A stretch of 64,000 nt of DNA from Lampris incognitus. Taxonomy: Eukaryota > Chordata > Actinopteri > Lampriformes > Lampridae. The notes below the pieces were generated by a model. It saw only the letters and a program-made list of their open reading frames with translations, made no database searches and had not been told where the DNA came from. The translations under genes were made by a program, and so were the position numbers. Shown here piece by piece: positions 21,030 through 32,824 of this stretch. Location of the stretch: assembly GCF_029633865.1 (NCBI RefSeq), contig NC_079213.1, positions 94,711,016-94,775,015 on the forward strand, written 5' to 3'. Position 1 is the stretch's first letter. Each line of letters begins with the position of its first letter.

Positions 21030-21417
21030 ACTTGATGATGCTAATCCCATGGCTTGGGTCTTGGGCTGTTCCAGTGGCGTCTGGACACTGCTTGGCATCC
21101 TGTGCATCATATTCTTCATAATTTTTACAAGTCCATTATAATTCTGTTTATCCTCTTTCACTGTTGTATTGTGTAAATTGTGTAAACACAACATCCATTG
21201 CACGCTGCCGGTCTTGGGAGAGAGATCCCTCCTCTTTTGCTCTCCCTGAGGTTTCTTCCTATTTTTTCTCCCTGTTAAAGGGTTTTTTGTTTTTTTTAGG
21301 GAGTTGCTCCTTATCCGATGAGAGGGTCCAAGGACAGGATGTTGTTTTGCTGTAAAGCCCACTGAGGCAAATTGTAATTTGTGATATTGGGTTATACAAA
21401 TAAAATTGACTTGACTT
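21030..21417 (+). repeat. Fish interspersed repeat with ATAAAATTGACTTGACTTGA 3' end
   Basis: Contains the block CTCCCTGAGGTTTCTTCCT and ends GGGTTATACAAATAAAATTG plus (ACTTG)n, a tail common on fish retroposons. It separates two halves of the L2-like LINE. Confidence 0.55.
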
Positions 21418-21805
21418 GAGCAAACGGGTCAGTGGATGATGCAGCCAACATGGGATTGGACTACATCTTCCGACCACTCTACTCCCCAGGGACCGCAAGG
21501 GTCGTGTTTGTGGACTTCAGCTCAGCATTGAACGCTTTTGTCCCAGATATCCTCCATTCCAATCTCAATGTACCATCCCCCATCTGCCAGTGGATTAAAA
21601 ACTTCCTGGCAGAGAGGAGGCAACTGGTGAGGCTGAGGAAAATCACATTTAGCACCTGGGCAATCAGCACTGGTGCCCCCCAAGGATGTGTGCTCTCCCA
21701 CTGCTCTTCTCTCTCTATACAAATGACTGCACCTCAGGTGACCCATCTGTTAAACTCTTGAAGTTTGCGGATGACACAACCATCATTGGGATGGTGATGA
21801 ATATG
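21418..21805 (+). pseudogene. L2-like LINE reverse transcriptase, N-terminal/catalytic half
   Basis: The frame encodes GTARVVFVDFSSALNAFVPD, then a conserved motif (TGAPQGCVLS), then after a frameshift the catalytic KFADDTTIIGM near 21765. The RT stops at the hAT-type insertion and resumes at 22637. Frameshifted and dead. Confidence 0.8.
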
Positions 21806-22628
21806 CAGGGCGGATTAAACCAATCTGGGGCCCGGGGCACAATAATTCACGGGGCCCCCCTATAACAACACCAGAGTCTGAATGCAATTTCACCAAGCAG
21901 TTTTGATTAGTCATGTGACTTACAGTAATCACCGGAAACAACGCAACGCATGTGATATTATTAAAGGACCTACAAAACGTTATATTATTATTATTATTAT
22001 TGTTGTCGTTGTTATTATTATTTCACCAGTCACCAGCACTAACTGCTAACGTGCGCAAACGTCACGTTAACGTTACCTCCCAGAATGCATTGAATATGTA
22101 AGGGATAATGTACAGTGAGCCGGTTATTATTGCGAAATAAACCCCGACAGGGTAATGTAGGACCCCGACGCGAAGCGGAGGGGTCTTGAATCACCCTTGA
22201 ATCACCCTAATGATTTTTGTTTTTGTTTGTATGTGTAGCCTATAACATTAAATTGTACATTGGTGCTAATGAATCCATATTTGAAATAATACAGGAATAT
22301 TTTTGGCATACAATTGGAAAAATACATTGTAGCGAATTCGGGTGACAACGCAACCACAGGAACTGCCGCGGCCGGGAAGCGAACCCATATCGCCCGCACC
22401 GCAGGAGACATCGCTAACCGCTCGACTAAAGGGTCAGACTCGCCAGCCGGCGGCCAGCGTGTCTTGTTATCCATGCACCTTATAATATTTTGCCACCCTG
22501 ATTGAGAATTCTAGTGAAATCATGTCTTATATAAACCCTGGTAATCGACATTACCTCTTGTAATGATTATTTATAGAAGGGGTAATCATTGGGCGGATTT
22601 CAGAGGACGTAATTTAATCCGTCCATGC
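21806..22628. mobile_element. Non-autonomous hAT-type element, about 820 bp, inside the L2-like LINE
   Basis: Ends are CAGGGCGGATTAAA on the left and, read inward, CATGGACGGATTAAA on the right. The flanks share a 7-8 bp direct repeat (gaatatgc at 21799-21806 and 22629-22636), and LINE coding resumes right after it. The size of the duplication and the CAGGG end fit hAT. Inside are a G/C-rich hairpin (GGACCCCGACGCGAAGC, near 22161) and a tRNA-like sequence. No transposase is seen. Confidence 0.75.
22340..22445 (-). repeat. tRNA-like (SINE head) sequence
   Basis: The minus strand reads TTTAGTCGAGCGGTTAGCGA, then GGGTTCGCTTCCCGGC: box A and box B in a tRNA-like arrangement. The cloverleaf is imperfect and there is no terminator. 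A shorter match to its box A side lies near 24388-24407. I take it as a tRNA-derived repeat, not a gene. Confidence 0.5.
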
Positions 22629-23065
22629 GAATATGCGTATAGATGGGAGGTTGATCAGCTGGCCCTCTGGTGCAGCCATAACAACCTGGAGCTGAACATA
22701 CTCAAAACAGTGGAGATGACAGTGGACTTCAGGAGGAGTCCCCCAACACTGCCCCCCCCCATCATACTCAACAGCACAGTGTCTACAGTGAACACCTACA
22801 GATTTCTGGGTTCCATGATCTCCCAGGACCTAAGGTGGGCATCCGACATAGACACAATCACCAAAAGGCCCAGCAGAGGATGTACTTTCTCCGCCAGCTC
22901 AAGAAATTCAACCTGTCTCAGGAACTGCTGATTCAGTTCTACACTGCAGTAATCCAGTCTGTCCTCTGCACATCCATCACTGTCTGGTTTGGTCTGGCCA
23001 CCAAACAGGACAGGGAAAGACTACAACAGACAGTTAAGTCTGCAGAGAAAATCATTGGTGCCAAC
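22629..23065 (+). pseudogene. L2-like LINE reverse transcriptase, C-terminal half
   Basis: Encodes LALWCSHNNLELNILKTVEM, then a block ending RRSPPTLPPP, TYRFLGSMISQDLRWASDID and, after a frameshift, QQRMYFLRQLKKFNLSQELL. It continues the RT interrupted at 21806. It ends at the repeat beginning near 23075. Confidence 0.8.
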
Positions 23066-23074
23066 CATAGAAAG

Positions 23075-23265
23075 GTATATCAGTTCATCTGGACACATTT
23101 AGTGGGAGAAACGTTTCATCACTCATCCAAGTGACCTCACCAGTCTCAACTGACTGCAGGTATCCGCCAACCTTATAAACGGCACAGGTGAATAATGACC
23201 GAAACCAATGATTGGTTTCATATGCAAATAGGCGTGACCACCAACTAGAGTTTCATTGGCCACGT
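23075..23265. repeat. Interspersed repeat related to 4735-4985
   Basis: Shares gttcatctggacaca, gaaacgtttcatcactcat and caaataggcgtgaccac with the copy near 4.8 kb. Confidence 0.6.
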
Positions 23266-24335
23266 GTACTATTCACAGAGGACTGAGGAAAAGTTGCAAT
23301 CACAGGGGCTATTTGGAGAATTTTTTTCCTTGAATTTCCTAAATTGGCCGGTATTATTGAAAAGTGGAAGCGTTTGGGAACAACAGCAAGTCAGCCATGA
23401 AGTGGCAGACCATGTAAAGTCACAAGGCGGGGTCAACGAGTGCTGAGGCACATAGTGCGTAAAAGTCGCCAACGCTCTGTTGACTCAATAACTGCAGAGT
23501 TCCAAACTTCCTCAGGCATTAACATCAGCACAAAAACTGTGAGCCGGGAGCTTCATGGAATGGGTATCCATGGCCAAGCAGCTGCATGCAAGCTTTACAT
23601 CACCAAGCAGAATGCCAAACGTTGGATGGAGTGGTGTAAAGCACGCTGCTACTGGACTCTGCAGCAGTGGAAACGTGTTCTGTGGAGTGACAAATCACGC
23701 TTCTCTGTCTGGCAGTCTGATGGATGAGTCTGGGTTTGGCAGATGCCAGGAGAACATCACCTGCCTGACTGCATTGTACCAACTGTAAAGTTTGGTGGAG
23801 GAGGGATAATGGCATGGGGTTTTTGTTTTCAGGGGTTGGGCTAGGCCCCTTAGTTCCAGTGAAGGGAAATCTTAATGCTTCAGCATGCCAAGAAATTTTG
23901 GACAATTCTATGCTTCCAACTTTGTGGGAACAGTTTGGGGGGGGCCCTTTTCTGTTCCAGCATGACTGTGCCCCAGCGCACAAAGCAAGGTCCATTAAGA
24001 CATGTTTGGGTGAGTTTGGTGTGGAAGAACTTGACTGGCCCGCACAGAGCCCTGACCTCAACCCCATCGAACACCTTTGGGATGAACTAGAATGGAGATT
24101 GTGAGCCAGGTCTTCTTTTCCAATATCAGTGCCTGACCTCACAAATGCTCTTCTGGATGAATGGGCAAAAATTCCCACAGACGCACTCCAAAATCTTGTG
24201 GATAGCCTTCCCAGAAGAGTGGAAGCTGTTATAGCAGCAAAGGGGTGACCAACTCCATTTTAATGCCTATGAGATGTCATAAAAGCTCCAGTAGGTGTAA
24301 TGGCCAGGTGTCCCAATACTTTTGTACATATTGTA
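23266..24335 (+). pseudogene. Tc1-like transposase pseudogene and 3' terminal repeat
   Basis: Frames starting near 23440 encode a degenerate N-terminal DNA-binding part (QRSVDSITAEFQTSSGINIS), then the catalytic region [46 protein letters not shown] and [18 protein letters not shown] of the DDE fold. A stop at about 23725, further stops and a frameshift kill it. The 3' end carries a terminal repeat (ACCAGGTGTCCCAATACTTT-like, 24305-24335). The 5' terminal repeat is missing, so it is a 5'-truncated Tc1/mariner copy. Confidence 0.85.
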
Positions 24336-24435
24336 ACGTGAATGGATAAGTAGACACGTTAGCCCTTCGCTAACGGGTTGGACCTTTTAGTCGAGCGGTT
24401 AGCGATTGTCAGAACTGACACTGCATTACCATATT

Positions 24436-24785
24436 GACCTTAAGTCAGAGGAAGTGATGGTTGCCAAATCTGAGGTGCAGGGGAGAGGCTGGTGCTGTTC
24501 AAGACATGCTCACCATGTACAGCCTGCTGGATTCTGATATGTTCCCTTCACTGAAAGCTATTATTCAGGTTGCCTTGACTATATCAGTTACAAGCTGTAG
24601 CTGTGAAAGATCTTTTAGTCCCTTACGTCGGCTCTATACCTGGCTCAGGAGTACCATGGGGCAAAGTATACTCCAGCACCTGGCTGTGATGTTAGTCGAG
24701 AAGGGGGTACTTGAGAGAGTCAGTCACCAAAAAGTGATTGATTGATTTTCCACCCTCAAGGTGAGGCGACAGTTTAATTCTTAAG
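24436..24785 (+). pseudogene. hAT transposase C-terminal (dimerisation) remnant
   Basis: Encodes IQVALTISVTSCSCERSFSP then RLYTWLRSTMGQ and HLAVMLVEKG, the hAT dimerisation domain with its conserved CERSFS motif. It stops at about 24743. The rest of the transposase was not found upstream. Confidence 0.8.
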
Positions 24786-25361
24786 TGACATTGTACTTTA
24801 GGGTAAGATGGGTTGGGTTTTGGGGTGAATTGAGCCAATGTTAAAACAAGCTTTATTTAATTATTGTTTACCCCTTATCTTATTCTGATGCTTGTAGTTC
24901 ATGAAGAAAGTGGCTTTTTTTTTCACTTCGTCATTCTACCTTTTGTAAACAAAGTGATGGTTTTGTGGCTCAACATAAACAGTTTTCTCTGATTTGTTGT
25001 CTTTCTAGTCACATAATTGATATATAAGAGGAAATGCTTTTATTAACAAGTCTAAAATGGTCAACATGAACAAATGAGTGCAAAGAGAATAAATTGACAA
25101 CTCTTAATTACAGTAACACACATGCAGTTGTCTGCGTACTGGCAAGTCAGTCTGAGCTCTATCAAGTCACTTGTACTTGTATAGATAACATTTTCCAAGT
25201 CTCAACACACTCTTCATAATGTTCTAAACATGGCTTGAACTGTATCACTGCCCCTCGAAGATTGAAGAGACAGAGTATAAATCTAGTCTTCACTTTTGGG
25301 ATTGGGGCACATGGGTGGTTGAACACTTTTTTGCTAGGCGCTGTATGCATGTCATTCTCAT

Positions 25362-25406
25362 AAGGGGCCGAGCCCCCCTAAAGGTCTGATCCTAGAATCA
25401 CCCCTG
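25362..25406 (-). repeat. Probable hAT terminal inverted repeat
   Basis: Read on the minus strand the end is CAGGGGTGATTCTAGGATCA followed by a GGGGGG block, a hAT-type terminus. It probably belongs to the element whose transposase remnant lies at 24436. The left partner was not located. Confidence 0.5.
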
Positions 25407-25706
25407 CTCTCCATGCTCACTTTCTAGTGCTGCCTCCAACACTTTTGTCTCAGCGATGGCGGCAGCTACCTCAATTTCATGCTTAAAAGCTGCTTCCATA
25501 CGAGCCTCTGTCACTTTTAATTGAGCCTTCTAAATCATAAGGTGAGATTCCTTCTTGAGGAATTCTGCCCCGACTCGGGCAGCCTCCAACTTGGCATGAG
25601 CCAAGCTCCTTGATCCATTTGTTGAAATGGAAGCCAAGGCTCTTGTCTTCAATGCTTGGCTTTGCTCCATTGCATCTTCAATCTCAAGCGTTTCCTCTGC
25701 CATCAT
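25398..25706 (-). pseudogene. Retroelement coiled-coil fragment
   Basis: The minus strand, starting at the ATG pair at 25706, encodes an alanine/glutamate-rich helix (RSLAHAKLEAARVGAEFLKK, then a stop, then KAQLKVTEARMEAAFKHEIE and ETKVLEAALE). Such helices occur at the N-terminus of fish retroelement polyproteins. It contains one in-frame TAG, and its end coincides with the hAT terminus. Confidence 0.4.
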
Positions 25707-26513
25707 GTATTACTGATCCTGTTCAGGCATATGAAGTGTGACAATGAGCGAGGAATGCTTAAAATAAAGCACCCCCCCCCGCTGTGAAGTTGCTTTTTCA
25801 CTATTCTGTCCCTGATGAATGTTTCATCAACACACAAACTGACAGAGCTAACAAACAGGATTCAGAGAAAAGTTGATCACGAGAGTGAAGTTAAGGTGTT
25901 TTACTGAGTCCTTTTTTTCTCTTTTCCTCTTTTGTAAAAAAGCAAAGGCTGTCCAAGGCACAAACTCAAAGAAAAACAGGAGGAGTTTTTCTGTCTGACC
26001 GCATGGAGAAATTCTTGCAAACTGCAGTCTTTTCCCTGGTTGACTTCGAACCTGAGTCAAATGATCTGAACTGACCAGAGAAAATGCTTCATCACCGTTT
26101 TTTACAACAAACTGACACAAGGGGTGCTAAAGAATATGAATTTGAAGGCCACAGAATGTGTGCTGTGATGCACACCTACATCAAGACTCGCATACTGAGA
26201 CCAATTCTGATGTCATAGATGTCAAGTCGCCATTTGTGAACTATTAGGTAAATCAATGAAAACCAAACACCCTGGATCATACTAAAATCCATCCGTACTA
26301 CTTGACTCTGCCACCTGTGTTGCAGCATCTAACAGGACAGCTGTTTCCGGCTTCGGGAGATCAATAACTGCTTTTTATTCTCGTACTCTATTCTCTTTTA
26401 TTCTGCTCCAACCTCTAAAATTTGTCCTACTGATATCACTGATCACTCTTTTCTGTGCTTAGTTTACCTGTTGCTATAGTTTCCTTTCTCCAACGGCTAT
26501 TGTTAGTGGGCAG
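25707..26513. other. Intergenic DNA, nothing recognised
   Basis: Contains a C-run near 25772. No exon, RNA gene or clear repeat boundary was recognised. Confidence 0.45.
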
Positions 26514-27900
26514 CAGTGATGTGTGGTGAGGTCAGCGGCTGGGTAGGCAGTGGGCATTCACAAATCCAAATTGCAATCTGATTCTTCATTCTTCCAACTG
26601 CCACAGAAGTCTAGAATATTGTGCCCCCCCCCCCCGACTGAACTACATTGCCAAATGAAAACCTACACAAAATATTGTCAAAGTATATATGAAGTACTTC
26701 TTGTTTTATATGGTTTTTGATAGCTGTGATATGACTAAGTAACATGAATGCCCAAACCATTGTGGATTTCACTGCGGTCACTACAAACAGCAGTTATGAG
26801 ATACTATTGTTGAAACATTACCTGGAAAGAACAAACACCACAAACATTTCTGGTAAAAATGTGTAATTTAATATATGTAAAATATACAAAAACATATTTT
26901 TAAATTATGTACCATTTCATTAGTTCATTTCCAGTATTATGATGTATAATAAAATGACTGATAGCAGAACCGAGAATGAATTCATGCAAATAAACTGGGT
27001 GCTGAGCTGACAAAACGTTGATCATATGCATTGAGGTCACCCATAGATCAATTTAAAACACCAATTTTTGGGCAATACATGTGAAAATAGCAGTCACTTA
27101 GGGCATGCTTTTACCCAAATGATTTAGAAACAAACTTGTAAGACACAAAGTGATGTCAGCGTATTAGGTGACAAATGGTGAGAAGGTAAACATATAATAG
27201 CATGTATCCCATCATTGCTTCTCCTGTGCAATTAGATCCCAGTCCAGTTCAACTACATAACAACCTGTAAACATTATAAAAAGTGAATCAACATAACAAA
27301 TTGTATAGTGAAAGTGAACAGTAAATATTATGAGTAATAGCATTGATTTATAGAAATGGAAGACAAACTGGGATAACTTGCACAAATCTATAAACTCAAA
27401 ATGGTTGACAACTTACTGGGCTGTTTTTGGTGTATTAGTGGGAGATGAACTGTCAATCAATGAAAAGAAAATGTGGCGTGATGCCTTGAGCCAGCCTAAA
27501 AAAACCATGGCAAAAATATGTTCAAACATTTTTTTTGGGAAACCATATGACTCATGTACTCATGTCATTAACGGTACTCAATTTCACATTTTGCCAATAT
27601 ATCAGAAAACAAAGGGACAAAAGCATAATATTGATACTGACTGCAAAGCATGCATGCAAGCAGCTAAACACTTCAGTTCAGCTACACAATTGCAAAAGCG
27701 CATGAATGTAAGAACAGTGGCAAACCTTTGTGGACTGTACATCTGTTTCAAACATTGTGTAGATTTGTAAAAATGAACAATGAACTTTGGAATTAAAACA
27801 GCTACAAAATAATTGTATAAAGTGCTATTGTGAAATAACGACTGTGTACAGCTGATAAGGAAGGCGTTTAAGGGATGGTTGTCTGATGCAGGACAGCATT
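26514..27900. repeat. 1.4-kb interspersed repeat, copy 1 (empty Tc1 site)
   Basis: Starts cagtgatgtgtggtgaggtc and is colinear with 58568-59629 plus 61222-61700 over its length (for example cactacaaacagcagttatg and gggcatgcttttacc). It reads gggaaaccatatgactcatg at 27538-27557, where the other copy has a Tc1 insertion. Its coding potential is weak. A non-autonomous DNA element is likely. Confidence 0.65.
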
Positions 27901-28017
27901 CTATAAAAGTCAAAATCTTTTTCTTTTTCCTAGATCTATATACATAGTTTGTCAACATTATTGGTGCCTCTGATTATATCAGGTATGAGTATGTATGTGT
28001 GTGTGTGTGTCTGTGTG

Positions 28018-28143
28018 GGCCCTGTGATGGCCTGGCGGCCTATCCAGGGTGTCACTTCACCTGCCGCCCAATGACTGCTGGGATAGGCTCCAGCATCCCC
28101 ACGACCCTGAGAGCAGGATAAGCGGTTTGGATAATGGATGGAT
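28018..28143 (+). mobile_element. SINE family B 3' fragment
   Basis: Runs from CCCTGTGATGGCCTGGCGGC to AATGGATGGATG. It is 5'-truncated and preceded by a short (GT)n tract. Confidence 0.8.
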
Positions 28144-28630
28144 GTCGTCCAACACGGCCACACTACATGAAAAACGCGTTACAGATTACTTTAACACAGC
28201 CATGAGCATAAAAGCGCAAAATCATTGGCTTACTTTCACTTGAAGACAAAGTCCATTCGCCCATCCTTTTCCACTTATTTCTCCGTGACATGACCTTGAT
28301 GGCCGTGATTGGCTCACACTCCCGTCATAAGCAGTGCCTTTCCTTGTCTGCTGATTTCACCTTAAGCTGTGCAAACTCTGAAATTCACAACGTTAAAGGC
28401 AATCCTGAAAAAAGCAGAGCCTACCCTTCCGATTGGGGAAAAAGGAGGTGAGCTTGTGCGCTACACGGCGTTTCGCTCTTAGAAGGTTAAGGACTTAAAA
28501 AGGACAAGGACAAATATTAAAAATACATTATAACACAGCATACTTGTAACTAGAGTGAGATTTTGATACGTTATGAATTTGTGGTATGGTTATTTTGATT
28601 AAATTATGTTATGATTGTTATGCCTGATAT

Positions 28631-28805
28631 TGTGGCAGGAATGAAGAAAAACACAGGAGACCAAGGCGAGTTTGATGTTTATTCCTCAACTCCAAAAACC
28701 AACTGCAGCAGGAACAACCCTGCACCGGCGAGCCTGGGAACGTAAACCACGCCCCCAGCTCACAGTCCTGCTGGGTGAGAGGCATAGCCCCTAGTGTCCG
28801 CCACA
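28631..28805 (-). repeat. 3' LTR of element A
   Basis: 175 bp, ends TGTGGC...CCACA. It is preceded on the minus strand by a G-run polypurine tract (28808-28818 region). Confidence 0.93.
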
Positions 28806-28848
28806 CAGCCCCCCCCCCAACACCCAGAAGGGACTCCTGGAAAGAAAA

Positions 28849-31694
28849 TTAGTGTCTCACTGGAGGCTTAAGCAGCCTGCCATAACGGCTGCGCCGTCCC
28901 TCAGCCGAAACAGTAGGTGAAACACAGTCCAAAGCCGGCTGAGAAGCAGAACGCTGAACCCGTGAAGACACTGCCGGGGTCCTGGAAGGAGGACGACCCC
29001 GACGGGGAACCTGGGCCGGAAACACAACTTCGCCTGCCACCCTGTGCGCCGGTTTAAGCCTATCAAGCATGACACGCTCCCTACGCCCACCCATATCTAG
29101 CACAAAACCCTTAGGACCCGTCTCAAGAACCCGAAATGGGCCATCGTATGGGGGTTGGAGGGGCGAGCGGTGAGCATCATGCCGTACAAAAACAAAACGA
29201 GCCGACATGAGCTCCGCAGGCACGAACGACCGCGGAAAACAGTGGTGAACGGGGCCTGGAACCCGAGTGCTGTCGGATAAAAAAGGATAAACGGCCGGAC
29301 GGGGTCGAGGAGCGGGACTCCCAGGCAAAAATTCCCCAGGGACGCGGAGCGGCTGACCGAGCACCAGCTCAGCGGGTGACGCGTCGAGGTCCTCCTTAGG
29401 AGCCGAATGCAACCCGAGCATAACCCAAGGTAAACGATCCACCCAGTTACCATCCGAGAGCGTAGCGCTGCCTTGAGCGACCGGTGAAAACGTTCACACA
29501 ACCCATTAGCCTGAGGGTGATACGCGGTAGTGCGGTGTACCTGCACACCCAAGGATCGCGCAAGTGCCGACCAGAGCTCTGACACGAAGTGGGGGCCCCT
29601 GTCTGAGGTGATATCTGACGGAGTGCCGAAACGGGCGACCCAGGAGGAAAGAAAAGCGCGTGCAACATCCGAGGATGTTGCGGAGGATAGAGGGACAGCC
29701 TCTGGCCACCTGGTGGTCCGATCTACCATTGTGAGCAGGTGCGTAAAACCCTGTGAAGAAGGTGGAGGGCCCACCAGGTCCACATGCACATGGTCGAAAC
29801 GTCTGGCCGGGATCGGAAACGGTTCGAGGGGCGATTTAGTGTGCTGGTGGACCTTAGCGTGCTGGCATGCTACACATGCAGCTGCCCACCCCTTGACGTC
29901 CTTGCGGAGGCCAGGCCAGACGAACTTGGAACCGACCAACTTCACCGACGCCCGAACTCCAGGGTGCGAGAGGGAGTGAATCGAATCGAAAACTCGACGG
30001 CGCCAGGCCACTGGAACAACGGGGCAGGGACGGCCAGTGGAGACATCGCAGAGGAGGGCAGAACTGCCTTCCTGCATCACAGCATCCTCTAGCTTGAGAC
30101 CGGTACACGTTGACCTAAGGGCAAGGATGTCCGGGTCGCTGGGCTGGTCGGCAGAGAAATCCACACCGAGGTGCACAGGACACACAAGCACACGCGACAG
30201 ACAATCAGCAACAGGGTTGGAATGTCCGTTGTGAACTCGGAGATCGCCGCTAGGTGGCGCTGTTGACGAGCAGACCACGGCTCAGTCACCTTGGACATGG
30301 CAAAAGTCAGCGGCTTATGATCCACATCAGCCGTGAATGGGCGACCCTCCAGCAGGAAGCGGAAATGCCGGGTTGCAAGGTGCAGTGCCAGCAACTCCCG
30401 GTCAAAAACGCTGTACTTGCACTCGCTATCCCGCAGTTTGCGGCTAAAAAATGCGAGTGGCTGCCGCGCATTTGCCACACGCTGTTCAACCACAGCCCCC
30501 ACGGCTATGTCAGACGCATCGGTTGTTAAAGCTATGGACGCCGTGGGTGTGGGATGGGCGAGGAGAGCAGCGTTAGCCAGGGCGCACTTAGCTCCGCCAA
30601 AGGCCTGGACCTGTTCGGGAGTCCAGTCGACAGGGTCGTTAGCCTTCTTAAGCCGCAGGGCTTCGTAAAGTGGCTGAAGGAGGTGGGCAGCGCGAGGGAG
30701 GAAACGGTTATAGAAATTCACCATTCCCAAGAATTCCTGCAATGCCTTAACAGAGACTGGGCGGGGAAATCCCGCCACCGCTTGCACCTTAGAAGGCAAA
30801 GGGGACCGCGCCTTGCGGCGAAATGCGGTGACCCAAGAAGTCAATCACCGGCAGTCCAAACTGACACTTGGCCGGGTTAACTATCAGGCCGTGTTCGTCC
30901 AGACGACGGAAAACCTGTTTCAGGTGCGCCAGGTGCTCTTCAGCTGACGGACTGGCCACTAATATGTCGTCGAGATAAACGAACACGAAATCAAGGTCAC
31001 GCAACACCGAGTCCATCAGCCTCTGAAAGGTTTGCGCTGCCCCCTTCAAGCCAAAAGGCATGCGCATGAACTCAAAAAGCCCAAACGGGGTGATCACTGC
31101 GGTCTTGGGCACGTCCTCTGCGCGCACGGGAACCTGATGATAGCCGCGCACCAGGTCCACCTTAGAGAAAATAGTGGTACCTGCCAGGCGTATGGAGAAG
31201 TCCTGTATGTGTGGGATGGGATAGTGGTCATTGGCGGTGACGTTGTTCAGGCGGCGAAAATCGCCGCAAGGCCGCCACGACCCATCCGCCTTGGGCACCA
31301 TGTGAAGCGGCGAGGCCCACGGGCTGTTGGAACGCCTCACTATACCCAGACGCTCCATGGCGAACTCCTCCTTAGCTGTAGCCAATTTTACCGCGTCGAG
31401 GCGCCACGCGCGCGCAAAAACTGGCGGTCCCAGAGTGGGAATGAAATGCTCTACCCCGTGTTTGGTAACCGCGGTGGAAAAGGCAGGCGTAGTCACCGAT
31501 GGAAAATCTGCCAGCAAACGCTGAAAAACATCCCCTAATGCTAAAAAGTTAGCGTGTGTTAACGGCCCGGCTCCCCCTGTCTCGCACGGAACAGTGGCGA
31601 AAGACACAGCATCAATTAAACGGCGGTTTGCAACATCAACCAGCAGACCATTAGCACACAGAAAATCCGCGCCGATAATAGGAACAGTAATGGC
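28849..31694 (-). pseudogene. Element A pol: protease end, RT, RNase H, integrase
   Basis: Reading down the minus strand: the protease end with IIGADFL just below 31694; RT with [31 protein letters not shown] and the catalytic YLDDIL near 30975; RNase H with TDASDIAVGAVVEQ and DVDHKPL; integrase with a His/Cys zinc finger (HPGVRAS to CVACQHAK) and the catalytic triad in DLVGPP, SDRGPHF and NGLCERF; and a basic C-terminus ending at a stop near 28850. Frame changes occur near 30.82, 30.21 and 29.45 kb. No large deletions are seen, so all domains are present but they are not translatable as one protein. Confidence 0.88.
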
Positions 31695-31854
31695 TGTTAC
31701 GGGTCTAGATAGATCGATGCCATCGGCTATCCACTAGTTTACCTTAGATACACATGACCCGCGCTCAGGAACATGTTACAACACTTTGATTATACTTGGC
31801 TGCACTGAGCAACTCGTGTGTGTGTCATTCTTTATAAGATAGCCTACTGAAACA
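31695..31854 (+). repeat. 5' LTR of element B
   Basis: 160 bp, TGTTACGGG to ACTGAAACA. No difference from the 3' LTR was found by eye. Confidence 0.93.
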
Positions 31855-31872
31855 TGGTGCCAGAAGTCGGAG
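31855..31872 (+). promoter_or_regulatory. Primer-binding site of element B
   Basis: TGGTGCCAGAAGTCGG begins at the first base after the LTR and starts with TGG, the complement of a tRNA CCA end. The priming tRNA is not identified. Confidence 0.75.
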
Positions 31873-31930
31873 AACTTATTTCTTATTTTACTAGCTCGCA
31901 TGTTTAAGTTTGTAGGGCTGAGTAGGTCAC

Positions 31931-32824
31931 ATGTCGGAGGATTCCGATTCAGAGCAAAGTACTTCTGCTGAAGACGTTGTCACAGAGGAGCTAACGCTAG
32001 CATTACCGGCGCCGATAGCATCACATACAATGGCAGCTAACGTGAATATTCCACCACCGTTCCCGATGAGCTTCACAGGCGATTGGAGTGTCAATTGGGA
32101 CATTTTTCGGGCCGAATATGAAGACTACGTCCTCGTCACGGGCATACTTGGCAAGGACAAGAAAATACAAGCGGCTACTCTAAGGAGTGTGATGGGAAGT
32201 GAATGCAGGCATATTTACCGCCACAATCTGAACCTCTCAGAAGATGATCAAGGGGATCCTGACGCCATACTGAGAGAGTTGGGGAAATACTTCAAGCCAG
32301 CAAAAAACACAATATACGAGAGGTACATTTTCGGGAGTTGCAAGCAGGAGAAAGGAGAATCGTTTGATACCTTTGTGACGAGACTGAGAGAGAGGGCAGC
32401 AACCTGTGAGTATGGACAGTTGAAAGATGAAATGATCCGTGATAAGATAGTCCTGGGAGTTGCAAGCGAGGCTGTTAGGCGCAGGCTGTTGAGAGAGAAG
32501 GATTTGAACATGGTCACAGCTATTGACATGTGTCGCGCAGCAGAGCAAACTGACATCCGTATGAGAGCAATGGAGTTTGCAACAACACCGCAGCCGGAGG
32601 CAGTGCATGCCGTTGCTAGGCAACCCAGACAAACCAATGGAAATAGAGCAATCCACCCAGAACAGCAGGAGATGCAGGCAATAGCAAATATTGTGGCAGC
32701 TCGCATTCAAGGGGCAGAGAGCATTGCCCGGCCTTCAGGAAACAATGTAGGTCATGTGGGACACTTAATCACTTTTCTAAAGTGTGCTGAAAGAGCAAAA
32801 AGGGGCATGCTGAGGGCAAGGTAA
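31931..32824 (+). CDS. Element B gag (capsid region; zinc knuckle out of frame)
   Basis: A 297-codon frame from an ATG 76 nt after the LTR. An acidic N-terminus (SEDSDSEQSTSAED) is followed by a capsid-like helical region (FPMSFTGDWSVNWDIFRAEY, GESFDTFVTRLRERAATCEY). The expected CCHC nucleocapsid motif is present at about 32746-32787 (CRSCGTLNHFSKVC) but in a different frame from gag, followed at once by an in-frame TGA. One lost base upstream of the knuckle and one substitution would explain both, so this copy is probably defective here. Confidence 0.8.
   Translation: MSEDSDSEQSTSAEDVVTEELTLALPAPIASHTMAANVNIPPPFPMSFTGDWSVNWDIFRAEYEDYVLVTGILGKDKKIQAATLRSVMGSECRHIYRHNLNLSEDDQGDPDAILRELGKYFKPAKNTIYERYIFGSCKQEKGESFDTFVTRLRERAATCEYGQLKDEMIRDKIVLGVASEAVRRRLLREKDLNMVTAIDMCRAAEQTDIRMRAMEFATTPQPEAVHAVARQPRQTNGNRAIHPEQQEMQAIANIVAARIQGAESIARPSGNNVGHVGHLITFLKCAERAKRGMLRAR

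Noticed and set aside
22340-22445. Functional tRNA gene
   Set aside because: Boxes A and B are present, but the stems pair poorly, there is no T-run terminator, and a partial second match exists near 24.4 kb.
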